DNA from: Saccharibacillus sp. CPCC 101409
GTDB taxonomy: Bacteria; Bacillota; Bacilli; Paenibacillales; Paenibacillaceae
Assembly: GCF_030518235.1 (NCBI RefSeq)
Contig: NZ_JAULSA010000003.1
Span: 514,748-578,747 of the forward strand
Direction of reading: 5' to 3'
DNA length: 64,000 bases
Below the pieces are notes generated by a model. That model did not search any database and had not been told where the DNA came from. It worked only from the letters and a program-made list of their open reading frames with translations. This document shows, one piece after another, positions 9,188-17,408 of the stretch (positions are counted from its first letter, which is position 1; the number at the start of each line of letters is the position of its first letter). The position numbers and the translations under genes were made by a program.

Positions 9188-11218
9188 ATGACCTCTGTCC
9201 TCGCTACAGGTTTAACGGAGAATTGGAACGGCATACTGGTGATTTTGTCGCTGCTGGCGGCGCTCGTATCCGCTTATCTGGGCTTCGATCTGGCCGGAAG
9301 AAAAGCGGGCAACCGAAATTCCGCGAAACGGCTGAACCGAGCCGCTGCGTCGCTGGTTCTTGGACTGGGCGCCTGGCTGGTCCATGTTATGAGTCTGGTT
9401 TCTTATCATCGCCGCTTCACGCTCGAATACAACCGGATCTGGTCGTTGGCCGCGATTGCCGTCGTCTGCCTGTCCGCGTACATAATGCTTGCTCTGTTCC
9501 AGCGTCAGAAGCCGGTGAGCAGCCGCCTGTCCGGAGTCGTATTCGGCCTGGGCCTGTCTGTCATGACCCTGCTGGGGACTTACGCGCTGCGGCCTTCGCT
9601 GTTCGTTCGCGTCGATCCGGAAATCGGAGGATTCGCGGTCGCGATCGTGCTCGTCGCGTGCTACTTCTCGCTGTACGTGTTCGGCAACTTCGGCGGCCCG
9701 TCGGGGTTCGGCCTGTCCAAGCCGGTAGCCGCGCTGATTCTGGGCTCGGGCCTATTCGGGATGCAGTACGCCGCGCTCGGCGCGCTGAGTATCGACACCG
9801 TGCGTTCGACCGCCGTACCGCTCAGCTACAAAGAGCTGCCGTCTTCTTATTTCGTGGCGGGGATGTCCGCGCTGGTGGCGGCGATTCTCGCGATCGCGTG
9901 GATCTTCATGGTGTTCGAGCGGCGGGCGCTGCGGCAGATCGTGTACAAAGACCCGCTGACCGGTCTTCGCAACCGCTACGCGCTGCCGGAAGAAGCCGAT
10001 CGGAGGCTGAGCGAAGAACGGTTGGGTTCGATGGTGCTGATCAATCTGGACCGCTTCAAAGTTATCAACGACACGCTCGGGCGCGACTTCGGCGACCGCC
10101 TGCTCATGCACGCCGCGCAGCGGATTCGAACGCGTACGTTCGAAGGCGAAGCGCTGTTCCGGATGGACGGAGACGAATTCCTGCTGCTGGGCAAAGAAAA
10201 CGACGCGTCCGCGCTGCTGCACCGGGTGAACCGGATGCTCGGCGAGATCAGCCATCCGTATATGATCGAAGGCAACGAACTTTACATAACGGCAAGCGCG
10301 GGCATCAGCCTGTTCCCGGAACACGGCCGCGACCGCGCCGCGCTGCTGAAAGCGGCCGATGCGGCGATGTACCAGGCGAAGTCCTCGGGCAAAGACAAAA
10401 CCGTTTTCTTCAACGCCGGAATCGGCGGGCAGCTCAGCCGCAAAATGGAACTGGAGAAAGATCTGCGGCTCGCGCTGGAACACAGGCAGTTCTTTATCGT
10501 CTATCAGCCCAAATGGGACGCGGCGGCGGGCCGAGAAGCCGGCTTCGAAGCGCTGCTGCGCTGGCGGCACCCGACCAAAGGCATCGTTTCGCCGGGCGAA
10601 TTTATCCCGATCGCGGAAGAAACGGGCCTGATCGTACAGATGACGAGATGGATGCTGGTCGAAGTGTGCAAGCAGAACAAGCGCTGGCACGACGAAGGAA
10701 GATTCCGCGTCTGCATCTCCGTCAATATGTCGTACCGCGTATTCGAGAGCATGACGCTGTTCGACATGGTCGATTCCGCGCTGCGCTTCAGCGGGCTGTC
10801 CGGCCCGATGCTGGAACTCGAAATCACGGAATCGATCGCGATGAAGAATATGGACATCACGCTGTCCCAGCTTCAGCAGGTGCGCAAGCTCGGCGTGCAT
10901 GTGTCGATGGACGATTTCGGCACGGGACATTCCTCGCTCGGCCGGCTCGACGAGATTCCGGTCGATACGCTGAAGATCGACCAGTCGTTCGTCAAAAGCA
11001 GCAATCTGGCCTCCAAACAGGCGCTGATCAGCGGCATTATCGGCATCGCCCGGCTGCTCGATCTCGAAGTGGTGGCGGAAGGCGTGGAAACGCGCGAACA
11101 AGCCGAATTCCTGCTGTCCAAAGGCTGCCGGCTGATGCAGGGCTATTACTACGGAAGACCGATGCCGCCCGAAGAAGCGGAAGCCGGTGCCTGGCGCGTT
11201 AATGCTTCCGGCGAATAA
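9188..11218 (+). CDS. Membrane MHYT-like / GGDEF / EAL cyclic-di-GMP protein
   Basis: 676 residues. The N-terminal ~245 residues hold about seven TM helices arranged like an MHYT sensor, but the motif reads GLGAWLVHVMSLVSY, so only part of the MHYT signature is kept. The GGDEF domain (about 250-415) has DGDEF (327-331) in place of GG(D/E)EF. The EAL domain (about 425-670) keeps FEALLRW (E454-A-L), EITES, DDFGTG (D575/D576) and EGVET. The likely activity is c-di-GMP phosphodiesterase, with a GGDEF domain that may only bind GTP. ATG 9188 has a poor RBS; an in-frame ATG near 9077 (MDFRYLSDI...) is an alternative. Confidence 0.85.
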   Translation: MTSVLATGLTENWNGILVILSLLAALVSAYLGFDLAGRKAGNRNSAKRLNRAAASLVLGLGAWLVHVMSLVSYHRRFTLEYNRIWSLAAIAVVCLSAYIMLALFQRQKPVSSRLSGVVFGLGLSVMTLLGTYALRPSLFVRVDPEIGGFAVAIVLVACYFSLYVFGNFGGPSGFGLSKPVAALILGSGLFGMQYAALGALSIDTVRSTAVPLSYKELPSSYFVAGMSALVAAILAIAWIFMVFERRALRQIVYKDPLTGLRNRYALPEEADRRLSEERLGSMVLINLDRFKVINDTLGRDFGDRLLMHAAQRIRTRTFEGEALFRMDGDEFLLLGKENDASALLHRVNRMLGEISHPYMIEGNELYITASAGISLFPEHGRDRAALLKAADAAMYQAKSSGKDKTVFFNAGIGGQLSRKMELEKDLRLALEHRQFFIVYQPKWDAAAGREAGFEALLRWRHPTKGIVSPGEFIPIAEETGLIVQMTRWMLVEVCKQNKRWHDEGRFRVCISVNMSYRVFESMTLFDMVDSALRFSGLSGPMLELEITESIAMKNMDITLSQLQQVRKLGVHVSMDDFGTGHSSLGRLDEIPVDTLKIDQSFVKSSNLASKQALISGIIGIARLLDLEVVAEGVETREQAEFLLSKGCRLMQGYYYGRPMPPEEAEAGAWRVNASGE

Positions 11219-11286
11219 AGAAGCGGAAGGCGGGGTTGTTCGAACGGGAACGGCTGAATGCGAAGGCGGAAAAGGAATAGACTGCG

Positions 11287-11323
11287 GAAGAAGCCGGCGG
11301 AAATGCCGGCTTCTTCTTTATTT
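11287..11323 (+). terminator. Intrinsic terminator after the EAL gene
   Basis: GAAGAAGCCGGC and GCCGGCTTCTTC, a perfect 12-bp stem with loop GGAAAT, followed by TTTATTTC. Confidence 0.8.
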
Positions 11324-11431
11324 CAAGCGTAGGCCGGCCGGGGTCCGGGGTAATGAAGGAACAGGGAGCCGGCGCGGCGAAGCGTCGCGGCCGCCCTGCT
11401 TCGGAATCGGGCCAAACGGGAGATGAACAGG

Positions 11432-12382
11432 ATGCGTTGGAATAAAGCGATGCTTGTATATAATCGCAAAGCCGGCAAAGAAAAAGCCGGACAGCTGGGC
11501 GCCGCCGTGGAAGCACTGGCGGCCGAAGCGGGCGAGCTGACACTGGTGCAGACCGAGCAGCCGGGCGACGGGGAAAAGGTGTGCCGGGAGCGGGGCGGAG
11601 AGTGCGATCTGCTTCTGCTGCTGGGCGGCGACGGCACGGTGCACGAGTGCGTGAACGGCGCGGCCGCGGCGGAGCGTCGGCCTGATATCGCCGTGCTGCC
11701 CGGCGGCACCTGCAACGACTTTGCAAGAACGCTGCGGCTTCCGCTGCAAATCGGCCGGGCGGCGGAAACGGTGCTGGCGCAGCGGCTGCTGGAGACGGAC
11801 ATCGGCAAGGTCAACGGACGCTTTTTTACCAACTTCGTCGGGATCGGGCTGATTACGGATACGTCCGAAAATATCGACTCCGACCAGAAAGACAAAATGG
11901 GCAAGCTCAGCTACTTTCTAAGCACCCTGCGGACGCTGCGCCAGGCCGAGCCGTTCCGCTTCCGGCTGACGCACGACGAAGGAACGGTCGAGAGCGAAGC
12001 GGTGATGATCCTGGCGGCGAACGGCCGATCGCTCGGCACGGCCAGGCTTCCTTTTGCGGAAAATGCGCTGCAGGACGGCATGCTCGATGTGCTGATTGTG
12101 CGCGAAGCCGGCCTTACGCTCGCCTGGCAGGTGATCAACGGAGGCGATCTGACGGATTATCGGGCGTGCGGCGGCGTGATCGAGTATATTCAGACTTCGA
12201 ATCTGCGCATCGAGACCGACGAGCCCAAACGCATCGATACGGACGGGGAGATTTATCTGGAGACGCCCGCCGATATTTCCGTGCTGCCCGGCCATCTGCG
12301 CTTCTATTACGGCGAAGAAGCCGGAGCGAACCTGAACGAGCTGCTGCGCGGTTCGGACAGTTTGGGAACTTCCGGCGGCTGA
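11432..12382 (+). CDS. Diacylglycerol/lipid kinase family protein (YegS/BmrU type)
   Basis: About 316 residues. Shows the DAGK catalytic signature GGDGTVHECVNG, then LPGGTCNDFARTL, and the family C-terminal beta-sandwich region. Members phosphorylate diacylglycerol or related lipids with ATP in phospholipid recycling. I chose ATG 11432 because GGGAG sits 9 nt upstream; an in-frame ATG at 11423 touches that GGGAG and is less likely. No partner gene is evident: upstream is a terminator, downstream a repeat-filled gap. Confidence 0.85.
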   Translation: MRWNKAMLVYNRKAGKEKAGQLGAAVEALAAEAGELTLVQTEQPGDGEKVCRERGGECDLLLLLGGDGTVHECVNGAAAAERRPDIAVLPGGTCNDFARTLRLPLQIGRAAETVLAQRLLETDIGKVNGRFFTNFVGIGLITDTSENIDSDQKDKMGKLSYFLSTLRTLRQAEPFRFRLTHDEGTVESEAVMILAANGRSLGTARLPFAENALQDGMLDVLIVREAGLTLAWQVINGGDLTDYRACGGVIEYIQTSNLRIETDEPKRIDTDGEIYLETPADISVLPGHLRFYYGEEAGANLNELLRGSDSLGTSGG

Positions 12383-12443
12383 ATGAACAGAAGGATTGGC
12401 CGACGGCCGGGAACGATGCGGGGCGTTTCCGCCTTGAGCAAAG

Positions 12444-12631
12444 AAATGTTGACGGCAGGTCAGCATTTCTCGGAAACCTCCGGTTTATGGACTAAAATGC
12501 TGACCCAATGCACACATTTAGGAAGGGAAATCGCTAAAAACGTCGGTTACTCTCAAAAATGCGGTCCAAAAGTCAGCATTTTGCTTTCTCCTTTCTTTTT
12601 TGCCGGGAATGCTGACCAAGCGTGCATATTT
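12444..12631. repeat. Four-unit dyad element, version B (25-nt units)
   Basis: Four 25-nt units begin at 12444, 12495, 12557 and 12607 (steps 51, 62, 50). The idealised unit is AAATGCTGAC-N5-GTCAGCATTT, an inverted repeat. Unit 1 is almost perfect; units 2-4 each keep one arm well. The spacing is nearly the same as in the elements at 16292-16478 and 28809-28995, although the unit sequence differs. The gap between the lipid kinase and the MMPL gene holds no credible ORF. Confidence 0.75.
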
Positions 12632-12635
12632 TCGG

Positions 12636-12687
12636 TTGACCAAAAATGACTGGTGAGTCATAATATTCATTAATGACCGGCCAGTCA
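12636..12687 (+). promoter_or_regulatory. Promoter with two palindromic operators for the MMPL gene
   Basis: TTGACC (12636) and CATAAT (12659) are 17 nt apart. A 14-bp palindrome-like site TGACTGGTGAGTCA (12647-12660) fills the spacer and a second, perfect site TGACCGGCCAGTCA (12674-12687) follows the -10. TGAC...GTCA palindromes are typical of TetR-family regulators, which commonly control MMPL exporters, but no regulator gene lies nearby. Confidence 0.6.
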
Positions 12688-12784
12688 TAACGGGAGCTAT
12701 TCGTATACGGAAGATACCGGCGGAAACGCCGAATTATTACAAAACAACACAAAGGCATTGGGGGATGCCGAACAGGAGGCGGAA

Positions 12785-15019
12785 ATGAACGGAAGAAAAA
12801 GAATCGGAATAAGCGGAAGGTTGGCCGGTCCGGTCGGCCGCTGGGTCGTACTGGCGGCATGGATCGCCGCGGCTCTGCTGCTCAACACGATCTGGCCGGG
12901 AGTCGGCGAGCGGGAAGACAACGGCGCCGCCAATCTGGGCGGCGGCTATCCGTCGGTGCGGGCCGCGGCTTTGTCCGAGCGGGAATTCCCCGCGGGAGAA
13001 GGGCAGACGGCGCTGCTGGTCTGGCAGCGCGCGGGAGGGTTGGGCGCCGCCGACCTGGACGGGCTGTCGCGGCTGACGGAGTCGCTCGAAGCGGAGCCGC
13101 TGCCGGAGCAGACCGGCGTACTGCCGCTGGACCGGCTGCCGGAAGCGGCGCGGCAGGCGCTGCTGTCCGAAGACGGCAGTACGCTGGTGCTGCCGCTGAC
13201 GTTCGGCGAGGCGGCCGACACCGAGGCGCTGAAAGAAAGCGCGGCGCAGCTTGAGACGCGCGCGGCTTCGCTGCTGGGCGGCGGCGATCCGTTCGTCGCG
13301 CCGACCGGAACGGACGAACTGTCCGTCCGGCTGACGGGGCCGGTCGGCATCGCGATCGACGGCGGCAAGCTGTTCGAGAACGCCGACGTGTCGCTGCTGA
13401 TCGCGACCGTAGTGTTGGTGCTGGCGATCCTGCTGCTGATCTACCGCTCGCCGATCCTGGCCCTGATTCCGATCGTCGCCGTCGGCTTCGCGTATCTGGT
13501 CGTCAGCCCGATTCTCGGCACAATGGCCGACCGGGGCTGGATCACGGCCGATTCGCAGGGGATCTCGATCATGACGGTGCTGCTGTTCGGCGCGGGCACC
13601 GATTACTGTCTGTTCCTGATTACGCGGTTCAGGCAGGCTTTGACGGAGCACAGGGACAAACGCGCGGCGCTCAAAGACGCGATCTCCGGATCGTCCGGCG
13701 CGATCGCCATGAGCGGACTGACCGTCGTGCTGTCGCTGTTTACGCTGCTGCTGGCGCAGTACGGCGCGTACCACCGCTTCGCCGTGCCGTTCGGCTTGGC
13801 GATTCTGGTAATGGGCATCGCCAGCTTGACACTGGTTCCGGCGCTGCTCGCCATCTTCGGCCGCGTCTCGTTCTTCCCGTTCGTGCCGCGCACGCCGGAG
13901 ATGGAAGACGCGCGCGCCCGGCGCAGAGGCAAGCCGGTCCGGCGGCGCGCGAAGAAGACCGGCGCGATCGGCACGCTGGTCACGACCCGGCCCTGGACCG
14001 TCGTGATCGCCGCGCTGATCGTGCTCGGCGGATTGGCCGCCGCTTCGTCGCAGATTCGGTTTACGTACGATCTGCTGTCCGCGTTTCCGTCCGACATGCC
14101 GTCGGTCGAAGGCTTCGACGCGATCGCGGAAGGCTTTTCGCCCGGCGAGCTGGCACCCGTCCAGGTGATGGCGGATACGGAAGGGAAAGAAACGGAGCTT
14201 GCTTCGTCGCTGTCGGCGCTCGATTTCGTGGACGAAGTCGAGCAGCCGCAGCAGGGAGTCGAGAATCCGAATATCGAGCTGTACGGCGTGCGGCTGAACG
14301 TCAATCCGTATTCGAACGAAGCGATGGACCGTATCGCCGAGCTGCGGGAGACGACGGAACAGGCGCTGAACGGCGCGGGAGTGGCGGACGCGCCGCAGAA
14401 AGTCTGGATCGGCGGCCAGACCGCGGCGCAGGCCGATACCCGGACCGCGACCGAACGCGATACCGACATCGTAATCCCGGTCGTGATCGGGCTGATCGCG
14501 CTGCTGCTTCTGCTTTACCTGCGCTCGATCGTCGCCACGATCTACCTGATCGCGACCGTCGTGCTGTCGTATTTTTCCGCGCTGGGGCTGGGCTGGCTGA
14601 TTCTGCACGGCGTAATGGGCCAGGAAGCGATCCAGGGCGCGATTCCGCTGTACGCATTCGTATTCCTGGTGGCGCTGGGCGAAGACTACAATATTTTTAT
14701 GATCTCGAGCATCTGGGCAAAAAGCCGCCGTCTGCCGCTCAAAGACGCGATTCGCGAAGGCGTCGGGGAAACGGGCACGGTGATTACTTCGGCGGGAGTC
14801 ATTCTTGCGGGCACGTTCGCCGTGCTGGCGACGCTGCCGATTCAGGTACTGGTGCAGTTCGGCGTCGTCGCCGCGCTGGGCGTGCTGCTCGATACGTTCA
14901 TCGTCCGTCCGTTCCTCGTGCCGGCGATCACGATGCTGCTAGGCCGTGCGGCGTTCTGGCCGGGACGGGCTCCCGCAGGCGGCGGAGAAGCGCAGCGCGA
15001 CGATACGCATCCGGCATAA
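12785..15019 (+). CDS. MMPL/RND-family membrane transporter
   Basis: 744 residues with the two-fold RND layout: TM1, a large extracytoplasmic loop (about 45-200), TM2-6, a short basic cytoplasmic linker, TM7, a second loop and TM8-12. The MMPL family residues GTDY (D273-Y274) and GEDY (D634-Y635) in the proton-relay helices are present in each half. Relatives export lipids or drugs using proton force. ATG 12785 follows AGGAGGCGGAA; an upstream in-frame ATG at 12758 lacks an RBS. Expression is probably repressed through the two palindromes upstream. Confidence 0.88.
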   Translation: MNGRKRIGISGRLAGPVGRWVVLAAWIAAALLLNTIWPGVGEREDNGAANLGGGYPSVRAAALSEREFPAGEGQTALLVWQRAGGLGAADLDGLSRLTESLEAEPLPEQTGVLPLDRLPEAARQALLSEDGSTLVLPLTFGEAADTEALKESAAQLETRAASLLGGGDPFVAPTGTDELSVRLTGPVGIAIDGGKLFENADVSLLIATVVLVLAILLLIYRSPILALIPIVAVGFAYLVVSPILGTMADRGWITADSQGISIMTVLLFGAGTDYCLFLITRFRQALTEHRDKRAALKDAISGSSGAIAMSGLTVVLSLFTLLLAQYGAYHRFAVPFGLAILVMGIASLTLVPALLAIFGRVSFFPFVPRTPEMEDARARRRGKPVRRRAKKTGAIGTLVTTRPWTVVIAALIVLGGLAAASSQIRFTYDLLSAFPSDMPSVEGFDAIAEGFSPGELAPVQVMADTEGKETELASSLSALDFVDEVEQPQQGVENPNIELYGVRLNVNPYSNEAMDRIAELRETTEQALNGAGVADAPQKVWIGGQTAAQADTRTATERDTDIVIPVVIGLIALLLLLYLRSIVATIYLIATVVLSYFSALGLGWLILHGVMGQEAIQGAIPLYAFVFLVALGEDYNIFMISSIWAKSRRLPLKDAIREGVGETGTVITSAGVILAGTFAVLATLPIQVLVQFGVVAALGVLLDTFIVRPFLVPAITMLLGRAAFWPGRAPAGGGEAQRDDTHPA

Positions 15020-15196
15020 GGCATAAAGCCGTGTGCCGGAGCGTCGTCGGCCGCGCTTCCGCGAATTTTTTTCGCCGCGGCCCGGGATTCTTTCTTCGAT
15101 CGTCTTTACTCGCCCGCTTGCACCCTGCATAATGAGAATGTTGTGACGGGTAGGCATTATCAATGGATAAACTGATCGATTTAAGGAGTGGAAAGT

Positions 15197-16147
15197 TTGA
15201 AAACACCGGTTTATTTCAATCATGACGGCGGAGTGGACGATCTGGTTTCGCTGTTTCTGCTGCTGCAAATGGAAGACGTGGAAGTCACGGGCGTATCGGT
15301 GATTCCGGCCGACGGTTATCTGGAGCCGGCGACGGACGCGAGCCGCAAGATTATCGACCGTTTCGGCAAAGGACAACGTGTGGAAGTGGCGAAGTCCAAC
15401 TCCCGCGGCAAAAATCCGTTCCCGGCCGAGTGGCGCATGCACTCGTTCCTGGTGGACGCGGTGCCGATGCTGAACGAGTCCGGCACGATGGAGGCCCCGC
15501 TGTCGGCGCTGTCGGCGCATCGACATTTGATCGAAACGGTCAAAAGCACCGAAGGCCAAACGACGCTGCTGTTTACCGGTCCGCTGACCGATCTTGCGCG
15601 CGCGCTGGACGAAGCGCCCGAGATCGAAGAGAAGATTGCGCGGCTGTTCTGGATGGGCGGCACGTTCCAGGCGGGCAATGTGCAGGAGCCGGAACACGAC
15701 GGAACGGCGGAGTGGAATGTGTTCTGGGACCCGGAAGCGGCCGACCGCGTGTTCCGCAGCGGCATCGAGATCGACCTGGTCGCGCTGGAAAGCACCAACA
15801 AAGTGCCGCTGACCCTGGCGGTGCGCAACCGCTGGGCGTCGGAGCGCCGCTACGAAGGCGTCGACTTCCTCGGCCAGTGCTACGCGTTCTGCCCGCCGCT
15901 CGTGTACATGGAAACGAACTCGACCTACTATCTGTGGGACGTGCTGACGACCGCTTCCCTCGGCAAGCCGGACCTGGTCGAGCGCCGCACGGTCAACGCC
16001 GTGGTCGTCCCCGACGGCCCGAGTCAGGGCCGCACGGTGGAGACGGCCGAAGGCCGCCCCGTCCAGCTGGTCTACGACGTGAACGGAACGGGCTTCTTTG
16101 ACTATATTACCGAGCTGGCGAAAGGAGCCGCGCCTAGGCGCTACTAG
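15197..16147 (+). CDS. Nucleoside hydrolase (inosine/uridine-preferring family)
   Basis: About 316 residues. The N-terminal NHDGGVDDLVSLFLLLQ matches the calcium-binding D-x-D-x-G-x-D-D region of the IUNH family, with Asn/His in the first positions. TGPLTDLARAL and the central WMGGTF region also fit. The family hydrolyses the N-glycosidic bond of ribonucleosides for base salvage. I choose TTG 15197 with AAGGAG 9 nt upstream, because the in-frame GTG 15188 overlaps that AAGGAG. A terminator follows. The altered first ligand (N for D) leaves substrate and activity open. Confidence 0.8.
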   Translation: MKTPVYFNHDGGVDDLVSLFLLLQMEDVEVTGVSVIPADGYLEPATDASRKIIDRFGKGQRVEVAKSNSRGKNPFPAEWRMHSFLVDAVPMLNESGTMEAPLSALSAHRHLIETVKSTEGQTTLLFTGPLTDLARALDEAPEIEEKIARLFWMGGTFQAGNVQEPEHDGTAEWNVFWDPEAADRVFRSGIEIDLVALESTNKVPLTLAVRNRWASERRYEGVDFLGQCYAFCPPLVYMETNSTYYLWDVLTTASLGKPDLVERRTVNAVVVPDGPSQGRTVETAEGRPVQLVYDVNGTGFFDYITELAKGAAPRRY

Positions 16148-16191
16148 AATACGCTTCGACCGGCGTTCTTTCGCTGCAAACTTTCACACGT

Positions 16192-16228
16192 GAAGCCGCC
16201 AATCCTTAAAGGGGTTGGCGGCTTTTTT
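16192..16228 (+). terminator. Intrinsic terminator after the nucleoside hydrolase gene
   Basis: GAAGCCGCCAATCC pairs with GGTTGGCGGCTT over loop TTAAAGG, followed by a T-run. Confidence 0.85.
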
Positions 16229-16291
16229 CGCGCTATGTTCGATTTGCTTCAAGTTTGGCGCAGTTCCGTCTTGTAGAAGAGCCGTCCTCCC

Positions 16292-16478
16292 AAATAGCGT
16301 CCTCCATACACTTAATTCGTCTTCCGGCACGCCGTTAAATCAAATAAGCGCACAGATACAACTATTTTTCGTTTTTTAAGCCTTCAAAGACGATTTGAGC
16401 GGAAATAGATGTACGTGTGCAGTTATTCGGCCGATTTCGTCCGATTGGGCGAAAATAAGTGTATATCGGCAGTTATTG
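16292..16478. repeat. Four-unit dyad element, version A, copy 1
   Basis: Four 26-nt units start at 16292, 16342, 16403 and 16453 (steps 50, 61, 50). Units follow AAATARNNGN...CANTTATT, an imperfect dyad with arms AAATAAGTG and CAGTTATTT; the first unit is the most divergent. The rest of the 514-nt gap 16148-16661 contains only the terminator before it and the dps promoter after it. Confidence 0.8.
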
Positions 16479-16602
16479 TGAACAAGCAACCGCCGGGCGC
16501 GCCTTCGCAAGCGGAAGACAAACTCCGACCCGCAAGCATAACCCGCAAAAATAATCCGTAAAAAACTTCCCACCGGCACTCGCTTTTTCCAAAACTAGAT
16601 GC

Positions 16603-16636
16603 TATAATTTAAATAGGATTTAGAATAAGTCTAAAT
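16603..16636 (+). promoter_or_regulatory. dps promoter with PerR/Fur-like box
   Basis: A -10 TATAAT (16603-16608) is followed by a 19-bp palindrome (16618-16636; arms ATTTAGA and TCTAAAT around ATAAG). AT-rich 15-19 bp dyads upstream of dps genes in Firmicutes are PerR or Fur sites, so derepression by peroxide or iron limitation is the expected control. The regulator assignment is inference. Confidence 0.6.
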
Positions 16637-16661
16637 TTAAAATAAAGGGGAGTTACCTCTA

Positions 16662-17147
16662 ATGAAAACCGCACATGAAAATACGAACGTAAACGCAAAC
16701 ACCGATACCGCCGCCGAGCTTCATCGCGCGCTGAATAAGCAGGTCGCCGACTGGTCCGTCCTGTACACCAAGCTGCACAACTACCACTGGTACGTCAAAG
16801 GCTCCCACTTCTTCACGCTGCACGTAAAATTCGAAGAGCTGTACAACGCCGCGGCCGAGCGGCTGGACGAAGTGGCCGAACGCCTGCTGACCATCGGCGG
16901 AGCGCCGGCGGCTACGCTGCGCGAGCACCTGGAATTGACGCGCGTAAGCGAAGCGGCGGGCGGGGAAACGGCCGAACAGATGGTCGATGCGCTGATCCGC
17001 GATTTTCGCGCCGAAGCCGCGGAGCTGGAGCACGCGATCGAGATCGCCGGAGCGCTGGGCGACAAAGCGACCGAAGACCTGCTGATCGGGCTGCAAAGCG
17101 CGGTCGAGAAAGACGCCTGGATGCTGGAAGCGTACCTGGGCCGCTGA
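16662..17147 (+). CDS. dps: Dps/MrgA-like mini-ferritin
   Basis: 161 residues. HNYHWYVKGSHFFTLHVKFEELY followed by DEVAERLLTIGG is the Dps ferroxidase signature, with His and Asp/Glu iron ligands contributed across the dimer interface. Dodecamers oxidise Fe(II) with peroxide, store iron and often coat DNA. The first ~20 residues (MKTAHENTNVNANTDTAA) are a polar tail. ATG follows AAAGGGGAG. The PerR-like box upstream and the terminator downstream mark a single-gene stress unit. Confidence 0.93.
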   Translation: MKTAHENTNVNANTDTAAELHRALNKQVADWSVLYTKLHNYHWYVKGSHFFTLHVKFEELYNAAAERLDEVAERLLTIGGAPAATLREHLELTRVSEAAGGETAEQMVDALIRDFRAEAAELEHAIEIAGALGDKATEDLLIGLQSAVEKDAWMLEAYLGR

Positions 17148-17197
17148 AGCTGAAACTGAAGCAAAATGCAGTGAAAAACAAGGCATCGCGCCGTCCG

Positions 17198-17248
17198 GCC
17201 GGTCCTGGCGCGCCCGCGCAAACGACGGGCGGCAGGGCCGGCTTTTTT
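17198..17248 (+). terminator. Intrinsic terminator after dps
   Basis: GCCGGTCCTG...CGCCCG pairs with CGGGCG...CAGGGCCGGC, followed by TTTTTT. Confidence 0.75.
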
Positions 17249-17408
17249 GCGCTTTCCTTTCGCCCGGCGTGGACGTTCGAACCGTTTGGTCACCAAATCG
17301 ACGCGAAAAGTCTGCTTATCGCGAGCGATCCTGACTTATGATACTTATAGATGTGATCGTAATCATTTACAGCAGTAAACGGACAGCATAAGGCGAGGTG
17401 CGCAAACC

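Noticed and set aside
12444..12631. Possible CRISPR array (regular short repeats with unique spacers)
   Set aside because: Units are palindromic and only moderately conserved, spacing alternates 50/61/50, unit orientation varies in the sister element, there are only four units and no cas genes nearby.
12383..12649. 88-codon plus-strand ORF after the lipid kinase
   Set aside because: It consists of translated dyad-repeat units and spacers, with no RBS and no similarity to known proteins.
17330..17400. Fur/Crp-like dyad upstream of nos (TGAT-CGTA-ATCA)
   Set aside because: The perfect part is only 4+4 bp and matches neither consensus well enough to call.
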